Assembly: GCA_966250865.1 (NCBI GenBank)
Contig: CBINIT010000014.1
Location: 1-24,220, forward strand
DNA from: CAYGGE01 sp966250865
GTDB taxonomy: Bacteria; Patescibacteriota; UBA1384; CAYGGE01
DNA length: 24,220 nt
Direction: 5' to 3'
A program made the translations under genes and the position numbers. Numbering within the stretch: position 1 is the first letter of the stretch; every line of letters starts with the position of its first letter. A model generated the notes under the pieces. It ran no database searches. It was given only the letters and a program-made list of their open reading frames with translations, and was not told the origin of the DNA. This document shows, piece after piece, positions 1-7,085 of this stretch.

Positions 1-222
1 TTTCCTTAGGTAGTTTCTAAGCCTCTTTTGTTCGAAGAGTTTTTTGCGATGCTGTGATTTTCTCTTTTGCTTAGCAATAGCCGTTTGACTATCTACTCTT
101 TTGGTGCGTGTACATTTTACGCATAGATGGCGTCTACACTGCTCAATGTTGCGTTGAGCTGTCCGAACCGTAAGTCTGTGCCTACATGACTCGCAGGGGA
201 TGGGATGGTATATGTTTTCCAT
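1..222 (-). CDS. Partial small Cys/His zinc-ribbon-like protein
   Basis: The frame runs from ATG at 222 leftward off the window, with 74 codons visible and no stop. The start has a near-perfect ribosome site (AAGGAGGAG) directly upstream. The N-terminal third carries a CxxC pair (residues 10 and 13) and later C-x-x-H-x-C-x-x-C, which looks like a structural zinc site. The rest is very basic and rich in K, R and Q, fitting a nucleic-acid-binding protein. No family is recognised. It is the most downstream of several minus-strand small genes in a phage- or plasmid-like segment. A competing frame covers part of the region but lacks a comparable start signal. Confidence 0.6.
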   Translation of the reverse strand, partial: MENIYHPIPCESCRHRLTVRTAQRNIEQCRRHLCVKCTRTKRVDSQTAIAKQKRKSQHRKKLFEQKRLRNYLRK

Positions 223-372
223 ACTCCTCCTTGAATGTTTGATATGTTTTGAAGAGATATATCCCAAAGACCCGTAAATCGCAGCGCTTTGAAAAGTGGA
301 TTTCTCTCCACAAAGCGTTGAGTTCTTCTCTCGGTTATCGCTACTGGATAACTTGGGGCCGGCAAGAACTCG

Positions 373-513
373 CTAGCTACAACACTTAAACCCTATGCGG
401 TCTGGTTTCTGCTGTTTCGCAGAGGCGGCCTCCACTGGCGCCGCAACCAGTCCCTTATCCTCAAGTTTTTTCGTCTGGCTATCTCGAGGTTCGACCCGCC
501 AGCTTAATGACAT
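373..513 (-). CDS. Possible 46-aa small protein
   Basis: A short minus-strand frame starts at ATG 513, with AGGAG seven bases upstream. It encodes a hydrophilic peptide rich in K, Q, A and P, ending in a Cys-Cys-Ser tail. No homology is recognised. The main support is the ribosome site, which lies inside the 3' arm of a 21-bp inverted repeat (509-562), so translation could be controlled by folding. It lies between the terminator of the 632-1402 gene and the zinc-ribbon gene at 1-222. It could be a chance frame. Confidence 0.4.
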   Translation of the reverse strand: MSLSWRVEPRDSQTKKLEDKGLVAAPVEAASAKQQKPDRIGFKCCS

Positions 514-569
514 TACAAAGCTCCTAGTTCAGATCGACTCAAACTAGGAGCTTTGTAATGTCGATCTGA
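509..569 (-). promoter_or_regulatory. Inverted repeat hiding a ribosome site, with an alternative hairpin
   Basis: Arms 509-529 and 542-562 are perfectly complementary over 21 bp. On the minus transcript the 3' arm contains AGGAG and the ATG of the 46-aa frame, so the hairpin would mask translation start. A second perfect 10-bp pairing, TCAGATCGAC (529-538) with GTCGATCTGA (560-569), cannot nest with the first. The two folds therefore compete or form a pseudoknot. The function is inferred. Confidence 0.5.
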
Positions 570-603
570 AAAATGTCCACCTAAGCATAATAGATGGACA
601 TTT
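568..603 (-). terminator. Intrinsic terminator after the 632-1402 gene
   Basis: On the minus strand AAATGTCCA (595-603) pairs with TGGACATTT (571-579) over 9 bp, and the hairpin runs into a short T stretch. It sits about 30 bases past the stop of the 632-1402 gene. Confidence 0.6.
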
Positions 604-631
604 AGCGAGTATAATCAATTACCCCGTCGGG

Positions 632-1402
632 TTATCGGGTTAGCTGTTTGAACCGGTTAATCATCCTATATACTTCGTTATAGTCATAATAGTTGTTAGC
701 TCCTTTTTTAGGGTATTTCCTATTTAGGACTTCGATTATCTCGTCTATACTCTTACCGTCCTTACGCATCATCATATAGGCTAGTTCGTCGCGCTCTAAT
801 GCCCTTTTCGGCCGCGCAATCTTCTTAACCTTATCGGGCAGTTCGTCTTGGTATTTTCGGATTCCTTCCCAGGCATTTGCTATGTCATCTCGTGATACTT
901 TTCCGGTTATTTTGAGTGCAATGTAGGGCAATCCGCTCTCTTCGTCGGGTATAGCTGAAAATGCTATCTTGGAAGGAACCCTGATAGGTTTATTAAAAAG
1001 AAGGAAATGCTTTACGTATTCAAACCATAACAGGTCCAAGTCCTCAATTCTTATTATATTAGCAATATCGTTCTTAAAAACTCTTACTGCGCTAAGCTTC
1101 ACGCTACCCTTTAGGCTGTAAAGATTTTCCAGGTTCGGGATCCCTGAGTTGGTGAGTCTGGCGTGTAACTGATTTCGCTTTATCTCAAGTTCCCAATCCT
1201 TATCGGTGGGAACATAATCTTTATTCTCTGTAATCCAAGTATTCCAATCACCAAATTCATGTTTTTGCATCCCACCCTCAGATATTTTCCATTTGATTCT
1301 CAAACGCTTTATCTCTCCGATGAAGCCAGGTCGATTGAGAAGGATTATTTCGGTTTGTTTTGCTTTTGTATGGGTATTTTCGAGCTTGTCGATCTTGTTC
1401 AT
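632..1402 (-). CDS. Hypothetical 256-aa protein of phage/plasmid type
   Basis: The start ATG at 1402 is supported by AGGAGG about 9 bases upstream. The protein is soluble and basic, with no signal peptide or membrane segment. The last 60 residues (about 195-256) read as short helices with a helix-turn-helix-like run (KSIDEIIEVLNRKY, then a second helix), so DNA binding is possible but unproven. It is divergent from the gene at 1441, and a perfect palindrome between them (1416-1431) may serve as a shared operator. Its terminator is at 568-603. No known family is recognised. Confidence 0.75.
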   Translation of the reverse strand: MNKIDKLENTHTKAKQTEIILLNRPGFIGEIKRLRIKWKISEGGMQKHEFGDWNTWITENKDYVPTDKDWELEIKRNQLHARLTNSGIPNLENLYSLKGSVKLSAVRVFKNDIANIIRIEDLDLLWFEYVKHFLLFNKPIRVPSKIAFSAIPDEESGLPYIALKITGKVSRDDIANAWEGIRKYQDELPDKVKKIARPKRALERDELAYMMMRKDGKSIDEIIEVLNRKYPKKGANNYYDYNEVYRMINRFKQLTR

Positions 1403-1415
1403 TGTAGGTGCCTCC

Positions 1416-1431
1416 TATAACTTAAGTTATA
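1416..1431. promoter_or_regulatory. 16-bp perfect palindrome between divergent genes
   Basis: TATAACTTAAGTTATA is its own reverse complement. It lies in the 38-bp gap between the 632-1402 (-) and 1441 (+) genes and overlaps the -10-like TATACT (1428-1433) of the rightward gene. This is a likely operator for a dimeric repressor, possibly encoded by one of the flanking genes. Confidence 0.5.
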
Positions 1432-1440
1432 CTATTATCT
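1428..1440 (+). promoter_or_regulatory. -10 box of a probable leaderless promoter
   Basis: TATACT (1428-1433) ends seven bases before ATG 1441, placing transcription start at or next to the start codon. No ribosome site is present and no good -35 box is seen. Confidence 0.45.
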
Positions 1441-1884
1441 ATGCAATGTATATTCCTAAAACCGAACAAAAACCGATGCCAAGCCCACGCCATGAGTGGG
1501 GGACGATATTGCTATCTGCACAATCCCAAGATACCCAAGGCAGAGAAGCGCAAAGCCCAATCGCGCGGTGGTCAAGTGACGGTGCTTGATAAAACAAACT
1601 TACTGGATCCTGTAGATATTACCGACGCAAGAACTGTCATTTACATTCTGGCTGATACTATAAACCGGGTGAGGAAGGTTCAGGCTGACGGTTCGATGGA
1701 TGTCAAAACCGCTAACTGCATTGGGCACTTAGCGAGTAAAATGCTTGAAGCGCAACGAGTTGTTGCGATTGAAGAGCGTATTGAGAAAATTGAGAGAGTT
1801 GTCCTGGAAAGTCAGAAAAATCATGACGGAGAGCAAGCTGATCGCGTAATTGATGAGATTCTAGACGGAGTAAGTGTCATATGA
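1441..1884 (+). CDS. 147-aa protein with N-terminal Cys/His zinc motif, phage-like
   Basis: The first 30 residues carry Cys 3, 13 and 24 and His 16 and 27, ending YCYLHNP. This short zinc-binding-like module is often seen at the start of phage-associated small proteins. A basic stretch follows, then a helical, probably coiled C-terminal half (about 80-147). The start has no ribosome site but sits seven bases after a -10 box, so it is probably leaderless. The stop overlaps the next gene by four bases (ATGA), so the two are translationally coupled. By analogy a packaging-related or DNA-binding role is possible, but no specific function is claimed. Confidence 0.75.
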   Translation: MQCIFLKPNKNRCQAHAMSGGRYCYLHNPKIPKAEKRKAQSRGGQVTVLDKTNLLDPVDITDARTVIYILADTINRVRKVQADGSMDVKTANCIGHLASKMLEAQRVVAIEERIEKIERVVLESQKNHDGEQADRVIDEILDGVSVI

Positions 1885-2201
1885 GCTATGAGGGGAGAAT
1901 CCGACGGTTGGAGTCGTATGCGAAATCAGTAGAGGAGCCGAAGTCGGATGGCCTTTGCTTTATGAGTAGCCTTACATCGGATAGTTTGTTGAGCCCCGAC
2001 GAGCTTGAAGAGTGCGAAGGTGTTAAGTTATATCCACAACTTCGAGGCTTAGTTTATGAGTACTATGATTTAATTCAGACGAAATTGCGAGAGAATAAGC
2101 TGGAAGAGCTAAAATCTCATGCAAATCTTAAGATATATCCCGAAGAAAACCAACCATCTCTAGTATTCGTCCTTACTTTTCCTGCGGAGTCGCTGGGGTA
2201 G
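1881..2201 (+). CDS. Hypothetical 106-aa protein coupled to the zinc-motif gene
   Basis: It starts inside the stop of the preceding gene (ATGA overlap), which argues for coupled translation and joint function. The protein is acidic and soluble, without a membrane segment or recognised domain. The middle (about 35-90) is predicted helical from its Leu/Glu/Lys pattern. Its 3' end overlaps the 3' end of the convergent PH-like gene by 29 bases. No family is recognised. Confidence 0.65.
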   Translation: MSYEGRIRRLESYAKSVEEPKSDGLCFMSSLTSDSLLSPDELEECEGVKLYPQLRGLVYEYYDLIQTKLRENKLEELKSHANLKIYPEENQPSLVFVLTFPAESLG

Positions 2202-2622
2202 TATCCTCTTGCATCGAGCTTGCCCGCGCTTGGCTAACAATGCCTCGCCATACGTCTGCGTCTAGCTTGCCAAAGACAACATGAGTATCAAGCCCGTGAT
2301 AGTTGAAAGTGACTTTGAGATACTTTTCCTTCTTTTTCCAGGCAAAAGCAACGAGGCCAACCATTAATAATCGACCAAGACTTAAGCGTTCAGCGGTATC
2401 TGAATCGATGGCGGTTATTTCTTTGTAGGGGATAACGAAACCCCCGCCGAATGCGGGTTTATAGTTTAGACCTTCGAGTGTCGTCTCTAAGTTACCGGCC
2501 GAGACTTTCAAGAGAGCTGGATGACCCCCTTCATATTCGACTACGGCTCTATAGTTATAACCTAGTTTTCTAGCCTCCTGGCCTTTTTTAAATGACTCCA
2601 TTATTGAACTGAAGATTTTCAT
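2173..2622 (-). CDS. Bacterial PH-like domain protein
   Basis: The 149-aa protein has the pattern of small bacterial pleckstrin-homology-like proteins: beta strands in residues 22-70 ending in VIPYKEITAID, a hydrophobic segment near 81-95, then KYLKVTFNYHG strands and a C-terminal helix. The start ATG at 2622 has AAGGAT upstream. It could associate with membrane through the hydrophobic stretch. Its tail overlaps the convergent 1881-2201 gene. Assignment rests on the strand pattern and local motif only. Confidence 0.65.
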   Translation of the reverse strand: MKIFSSIMESFKKGQEARKLGYNYRAVVEYEGGHPALLKVSAGNLETTLEGLNYKPAFGGGFVIPYKEITAIDSDTAERLSLGRLLMVGLVAFAWKKKEKYLKVTFNYHGLDTHVVFGKLDADVWRGIVSQARASSMQEDTTPATPQEK

Positions 2623-2651
2623 ACAATCCTTACTACGGCTGATAATAAAAA

Positions 2652-2782
2652 GGACAGCCGTTCTAAGCTGTCTAAAGCACGTAGGTGGATTGCACCTAAG
2701 TTTATCGAACGACTGCCCTTTTATGGGTGCAATCGTTCGATCGGGAAGTATCCCAATCCTACCTATATTGTGCTTTAGACAG
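2652..2782. repeat. Large multi-stem inverted-repeat region (possible structured RNA or element end)
   Basis: An outer 13-bp perfect stem pairs 2668-2680 with 2770-2782. It continues inward: TAGGT and GGATTG (2682-2692) pair with CAATCC (2754-2759) and ACCTA (2761-2765). Inside, ATCGAACGA (2704-2712) pairs with TCGTTCGAT (2733-2741). Competing pairings exist: ATTGCACC with GGTGCAAT, AGGTG with CACCT, and GACAGC (2653-2658) with GCTGTC (2667-2672). No coding frame is supported here. It may be a non-coding RNA, a cruciform or a mobile-element remnant. Confidence 0.55.
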
Positions 2783-2850
2783 TCTGATCATACAGCTTGC
2801 TTAACCTGAAATCAAGATAAGGCATTCACTGTGGAGATCTGCGGCAGTAT

Positions 2851-2879
2851 TTGACTTTATACTTCTGGGAGTCTAAATT
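2851..2879 (+). promoter_or_regulatory. Sigma-70-type promoter before the KAP operon
   Basis: TTGACT (2851-2856), a 17-base spacer and TAAATT (2874-2879). The predicted start near 2886 is just upstream of a terminator hairpin, so most transcripts may end before the first gene. Confidence 0.6.
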
Positions 2880-2889
2880 GTCTGTAGGG

Positions 2890-2923
2890 AGGGTGCCGAG
2901 AATTTATCTCGCACCTATTTTTT
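2890..2923 (+). terminator. Attenuator-like terminator abutting the KAP start codon
   Basis: GGTGC and GAGA (2892-2901, one bulged C) pair with TCTC and GCACC (2907-2915). TATTTTTT follows and ends at the base before ATG 2924. Lying between promoter 2851-2879 and the gene, it looks like a transcription attenuator or the end of a very short RNA. Confidence 0.6.
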
Positions 2924-4189
2924 ATGAAGCTACTAAAGCTAACGAATAGTTTGAAACTAAAGCCATTATTATCACGACATAAAAAACCTCTTCAAGACGA
3001 AAGTCCTGTTAGGTACAAACTCTTTTCTGATCAGTCGGCTGGGAGCGATACCGTTCCTGATCGCTTAGAAAGAGATAGGATAGCTCATAATGTTGCAGAC
3101 ACTGTTTCTTCTTCAAGTGGAGCAATTAACTTTCTTATCGCTGGCGAGTGGGGTATCGGCAAAACAAGTATCCTAAACAGTATAGAGACCATGCTTGCTT
3201 CGCAAGGTATCTATTCAGTGTGGTTCTCGCCATGGCAATATTCGGGTACTGGCGACCGGGCAAACGCTATATCGCGAGCGTTCCTCACGCAGTTGGCTAA
3301 TAGGCTAGGAAAGTCTTACGTCTGCAAAGAGTTGTATATTAAGCGACAAATAGAGTCTGAGCGCAGTATTGTTACGCAGTTAATCATGCTCATCCAGCTG
3401 CTAGTCACTTATATGGTATTTTTAGCAGTGATATTTTCTGCTTTGTCTTTACTCCAGAAATATGTACCGTTGCTCGGTGGTCTTTTGAATAACATTGTTC
3501 AGGCGTATGGCTTAAAAGATCGATCTCAGTTGTTACTATCCTTATCTGCCATTTTTGCGCTTCCTCCTTTGGGGCAGTACTTCCTCCAAAAAATCAGGGA
3601 GAAGGGTGAAGTAGAGAAGGTAACGTCGCCAGAGCTGCTAGAGACGAAGTTTAATATCATAGTTCATGAATCAGTAAGATGTCGATGGCTCCAGATCATT
3701 TTAAGCTGGTGGGAAGCGGTATTGGCGGATACACCTTTATATTTTATGGGACAGCCGTTACACAGAAAGTTATTTTATCGACAGCCTTTTACTTATGAAA
3801 AGCTCGTAATCTTCGTTGACGATCTTGACCGATGCGAGCAGCAAGAGGTGCAAGAATTTCTGCTCGGTATGAAGACATTTCTTGGCCATCCTAAAATTTA
3901 TTATGTTATCGCTGCTGACAGAGAGAAGTTAAAGAGTAAGGCGAACGACGAGGAACCAGAGTTCTTAAGAAAGATTGTGCAACTAGATTGGAATGTGCCT
4001 TATCTCAAGAGTGACCAGATAGAGCGGTTTATTCGGCACTTGCTCTTAGAGGCGGGCGCACCCGAATCCTTGATTGACGCGAAAGACGCTGCGTATATGT
4101 TTAGAGTTGAACCAAATCCACGAAAAATAAAATACTATATCAGGCGACTCTTGTTCTTATTGAACTATGAAGGATACAAAAGTGAATAG
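2924..4189 (+). CDS. KAP-family P-loop NTPase, N-terminal part
   Basis: KAP NTPases are STAND-related, membrane-linked ATPases; the family includes PifA, a phage-exclusion protein. Visible in the 421 aa: Walker A GEWGIGKTS (residues 74-82), the KAP-typical WFSPWQYS (100-107), inserted membrane helices near 152-178 and 203-219, Walker B LVIFVDDLDRC (294-304), a sensor-like FLRKIVQLDWNVP (347-359) and NPRKIKYYIRRLL (398-410). It stops right after the last motif, where family members normally continue into a helical C-terminal region. That region appears to be the next frame, so the protein is either split into two subunits or broken by a frameshift. The start is adjacent to a terminator T-run and lacks a ribosome site, so an unusual start or regulation is possible. 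Confidence 0.85.
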   Translation: MKLLKLTNSLKLKPLLSRHKKPLQDESPVRYKLFSDQSAGSDTVPDRLERDRIAHNVADTVSSSSGAINFLIAGEWGIGKTSILNSIETMLASQGIYSVWFSPWQYSGTGDRANAISRAFLTQLANRLGKSYVCKELYIKRQIESERSIVTQLIMLIQLLVTYMVFLAVIFSALSLLQKYVPLLGGLLNNIVQAYGLKDRSQLLLSLSAIFALPPLGQYFLQKIREKGEVEKVTSPELLETKFNIIVHESVRCRWLQIILSWWEAVLADTPLYFMGQPLHRKLFYRQPFTYEKLVIFVDDLDRCEQQEVQEFLLGMKTFLGHPKIYYVIAADREKLKSKANDEEPEFLRKIVQLDWNVPYLKSDQIERFIRHLLLEAGAPESLIDAKDAAYMFRVEPNPRKIKYYIRRLLFLLNYEGYKSE

Positions 4190-5657
4190 CCAGCCAGATC
4201 TCAGCCAGCATGATAGTTTATTTTTACTTAAATTAATTATGATTGCCGAACTTGATGATGAAGTGTATGATCACTTCGCCCACCACCCGTCAGACTATAT
4301 GCTCGTGGAGCGGGGCGATATAGTCAATCTTCCTGAAGATCTGCACCGCACAACAGGAAGCCCGCTGATCGTCGATCCGAGCCCTAAGCGTAAAGAGGCA
4401 TTAGATAAGGTCGTATCACTAATTCGACGCACGCCCCCAAAAACTAGTAAGCTTACTACCAAAGTCTCCGATCTATTTCAGCTCGTCGGGGCTTTTGAGG
4501 GTCAGTTAATGGATACTAGTGTCGTCCAAGAATTAGTCGATAAGGAACCCCTACGTGCAATAGACTTACTGGAACAGGAGTTTGAGTGGGATTTTGATAC
4601 CCAAGTTCAGGCTCTTAGTGGAAACTTCGCCCAAGCGGCTAGTCAAGTAGTGAATGAGCCGCCCTATTCTGATGACTTGGAGAGCGAGGCACATAAACTA
4701 TTCAAGAGTCGTGCTGAAGCAATGATGTATTTATTTGATAAATACGATCAGAAGCCTTTATTTGGTGCCGCTCACGATAAGCTCACTGTAACTTTTTTCG
4801 ATGTTTTGATAGGTATGGGAGATAGAGTGGTGGTCTTTGTCGGTCATGATTTACGAGGAAAGCTGCTAAACTCGGCTCTAAAGTATGCGACTGAAGGGTT
4901 CTGGAAGCAGCTACTTGAGGTTAAGGAACTTAAAGAGTGGGACACATTTTGGGAGGTAATAAATCAGCTAGATATTGAGCTCTTTAAGCGCGCTACTAAT
5001 AATAAGCCGTTACTTGAACGCATGACTAGCTTTTTAGACTCTGATAACCATCAGGAGGTGATAGATATCGTTCGGGTTAAGAATTGGATCGAAATACCTG
5101 ATCTTATCGCGCTGTTCATAAATCACTTCATGGTCTCTACTAGAGATGATGTGAGAACGGCCCTTCTTGACCTTTTCGGTTCTGCTGACGTTAATAGTGA
5201 ACAATCAAAAACTCTAATCTCAAATTTAATCCAGCGAAAAGATTATCGCCTTCTTAATGAGATATTGGGTATCTCCAAGTTCGATATGATTCTATGTGGT
5301 GAATATAGCCAAAATCTCAGAGAGTTTCTTTACAATGATTTAGAGCTGGAGCAGGATAAAGCAAAGAATCTTATGGGGTCGCTGTGGAAGGTGGAAGCAA
5401 TTCAAAAGTATAAGCTTTTCGATAAAGATTCTTTCATAAACTTTTCAAAGCGAATGACCTTGGGTTCGGTTGACGCGAATAGGTCTCATTATGTTGGCTT
5501 GATGACCCATTCAAGCATTAAGCGGTTTCTTGAAGGTAATGAGATTAATAGAGCGGCATACATTGAGGGATTGGAGACCCTATATCCTGCGTGTGTCACT
5601 GTGGATCGAATAAGAATTGGACGATTTATTAATAACTTAAAGAAGGTAGCGAAATGA
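4167..5657 (+). CDS. 496-aa helical partner, probable KAP C-terminal region
   Basis: The start ATG at 4167 lies inside the end of the KAP gene (23-base overlap, +1 frame), with no ribosome site but a TGA just upstream in its own frame. Residues 14-40 (QHDSLFLLKLIMIAELDDEVYDHF) resemble the segment that follows the NPRK motif in intact KAP proteins. The remainder is soluble, helical and acidic, suggestive of a repeat-like sensor region, but no named domain is recognised. Coupled translation would place equal amounts of the two halves in a complex. Alternatively a single indel has split one gene. The downstream small membrane protein overlaps by four bases. Confidence 0.75.
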   Translation: MKDTKVNSQPDLSQHDSLFLLKLIMIAELDDEVYDHFAHHPSDYMLVERGDIVNLPEDLHRTTGSPLIVDPSPKRKEALDKVVSLIRRTPPKTSKLTTKVSDLFQLVGAFEGQLMDTSVVQELVDKEPLRAIDLLEQEFEWDFDTQVQALSGNFAQAASQVVNEPPYSDDLESEAHKLFKSRAEAMMYLFDKYDQKPLFGAAHDKLTVTFFDVLIGMGDRVVVFVGHDLRGKLLNSALKYATEGFWKQLLEVKELKEWDTFWEVINQLDIELFKRATNNKPLLERMTSFLDSDNHQEVIDIVRVKNWIEIPDLIALFINHFMVSTRDDVRTALLDLFGSADVNSEQSKTLISNLIQRKDYRLLNEILGISKFDMILCGEYSQNLREFLYNDLELEQDKAKNLMGSLWKVEAIQKYKLFDKDSFINFSKRMTLGSVDANRSHYVGLMTHSSIKRFLEGNEINRAAYIEGLETLYPACVTVDRIRIGRFINNLKKVAK

Positions 5658-5902
5658 ATGAGAATACCCAAGGAATAATCCCTATTTTAATGAAGATATT
5701 GCGCATAGAGCGCGTGCAGAATTATGTTATTTGGCTTGCGGTTTACTTTGCTTGTATGGTTCCTATAGGACTCTTAATTCTATTTTGGATTAAGGTAAGG
5801 CCATCTTTCGATATAATGATCCTATTCTCTGTGCTTTATATTATGATTACCTTACCAATGCTTTACTCGGTAGCTTACAGTGCGGGGAGAGAAGCTGAGT
5901 AA
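5654..5902 (+). CDS. Small two-helix membrane protein of the KAP operon
   Basis: 82 aa with hydrophobic segments at about 22-46 and 50-74 and a short cytoplasmic-looking N-terminus. The start overlaps the preceding stop as ATGA, so it is the third cistron of the KAP operon. A role as membrane anchor, or as effector in a defence response, is possible from context. No homology is recognised. Confidence 0.7.
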   Translation: MNENTQGIIPILMKILRIERVQNYVIWLAVYFACMVPIGLLILFWIKVRPSFDIMILFSVLYIMITLPMLYSVAYSAGREAE

Positions 5903-5952
5903 CGAGCTTTATGTAAAAATTATATAAACAGATGCATGCTGTAAACTTAGTG

Positions 5953-5988
5953 ATATCTATGAACTATATCTGAAAGTAAAGATATATG
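5953..5988 (+). promoter_or_regulatory. ATATCT repeats and hairpin at the HEPN start
   Basis: ATATCT occurs at 5953-5958 and 5966-5971. AGATAT at 5980-5985 directly abuts the ATG of the HEPN gene. The second copy can pair with it around an 8-base loop, covering the start site. No Shine-Dalgarno sequence is seen. This could be an operator or a translational mask. Confidence 0.3.
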
Positions 5989-6897
5989 TCAAAATATATT
6001 ATTCAGCAAAAAATTAGAACGCTTTCCAATAATGCTGTTGGGGTTGCGTCGGGAAGCCCATCCTTCGTTGGAGAGGGTATTAATTTTTCGCATTGGGAGT
6101 TTGATAATCGAGCCGGCTGGACTATTGATGCATGGCATGCAGAGTATGTAGCTGAGGCAGAGGATGCGCGTTACGCCTGGTTAGACTTTAGAAAGCGACT
6201 TTATAAAGTGGTGCCAAGAATATCACTGATCGGTCAATCATATATTCAATATCTAGCAATGCCGTATTTGATCAAAAAAGAAGGCTCTGACATTGCTTAC
6301 CTGGACTATATCTTTGACGTTGATCCGACGGGTCTGATGTTTATGGAGGATGAAAAGAAGGCTTTGGATCTTCTGCTGGCAAATAAGACGATTCCGGAAG
6401 AATTTTATTTATACTGGAATGACGCTGTGAATACTACGGGATATTCTTCAAAACTGCTAATTATGTTTGCCGCCCTAGAAGCTTTGATTATAAAGCCTGA
6501 TGGTACGAAGGACTATGCGCTCCGCCTAAATATTCTTGGGAGAGAGCTGAAGGATCAGATATTTGCTCAAAAAACTGGTTTACGACATCGTTTAGTTCAT
6601 GGTGAGTACTTTTCTGATAAAGATACGGAGAATTTTGTTGAGATCATACATAAGAAAGTGATTAAGTATTTTAATGATGTAATTTTTAAGGAGAAGCTAA
6701 TAGGGGAAGATGTGGTACACCCACAGAGGAACTTTGCTGAGAACGCTCAGCAGATGCGATGTTGGATAAGGGTAAAAGATAGTGAGCGATGGCCCTTGGA
6801 GTTGAAAAAGGTACTAGAGGACTGTGAGGCAGGTCAAAATCACTTCCCAAATAATTATGATGGCGTTCATGACGATGCTATAGTTGAAAACTATTAA
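5986..6897 (+). CDS. HEPN-domain protein, putative ribonuclease effector
   Basis: 303 aa. Residues 155-168 (SKLLIMFAALEALI) followed by LRHRLVHGEYF (199-209) match the two signature helices of ApeA-like HEPN domains. R200-H201-x-x-x-H205 fits the R-x4-H catalytic motif of HEPN ribonucleases. The N-terminal 140 residues are unrecognised and may be a sensor. HEPN RNases act in phage defence and toxin-antitoxin systems by cutting RNA. The gene follows the KAP operon by 83 bases on the same strand and ends before the first cassette-type terminator. Together these suggest a two-part defence module with KAP as sensor/switch and HEPN as effector. The motif is seen; the activity is inferred. Confidence 0.7.
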   Translation: MSKYIIQQKIRTLSNNAVGVASGSPSFVGEGINFSHWEFDNRAGWTIDAWHAEYVAEAEDARYAWLDFRKRLYKVVPRISLIGQSYIQYLAMPYLIKKEGSDIAYLDYIFDVDPTGLMFMEDEKKALDLLLANKTIPEEFYLYWNDAVNTTGYSSKLLIMFAALEALIIKPDGTKDYALRLNILGRELKDQIFAQKTGLRHRLVHGEYFSDKDTENFVEIIHKKVIKYFNDVIFKEKLIGEDVVHPQRNFAENAQQMRCWIRVKDSERWPLELKKVLEDCEAGQNHFPNNYDGVHDDAIVENY

Positions 6898-6952
6898 TTG
6901 TTCTTGTGTTGAATTGAAGCTGGTATAGGGAGTCGATTAACTTTTTCGATAA

Positions 6953-7026
6953 TTCAATTATCTCCCGCCCAGTACCACCATTGAACCCGTTAATTAAAAA
7001 AGACGACCTTAAGCTGGTCGTTTTTT
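6953..7026 (+). repeat. Cassette repeat copy 1, class A (core plus terminator)
   Basis: The core (6953-6981) begins TTCAATTATC and ends AGTACCACCAT, differing from the others at the ninth base region (ATTATC for ATTAAC). The class A tail includes CGTTAATTA and a hairpin, ACGACC (7003-7008) with GGTCGT (7016-7021), flanked by A-rich and T-rich runs, so it can stop transcription in both directions. It lies between the HEPN gene and a convergent membrane-protein gene. Confidence 0.85.
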
Positions 7027-7085
7027 CTTTTCCTCGAGATAGAGAGCCTGATAATTATCTAGCCAGATACCATGTATCCTTATTG

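Noticed and set aside
117..365. 82-aa minus-strand frame overlapping the zinc-ribbon gene
   Set aside because: It has a TTG start without a ribosome site and overlaps the better-supported frame starting at 222.
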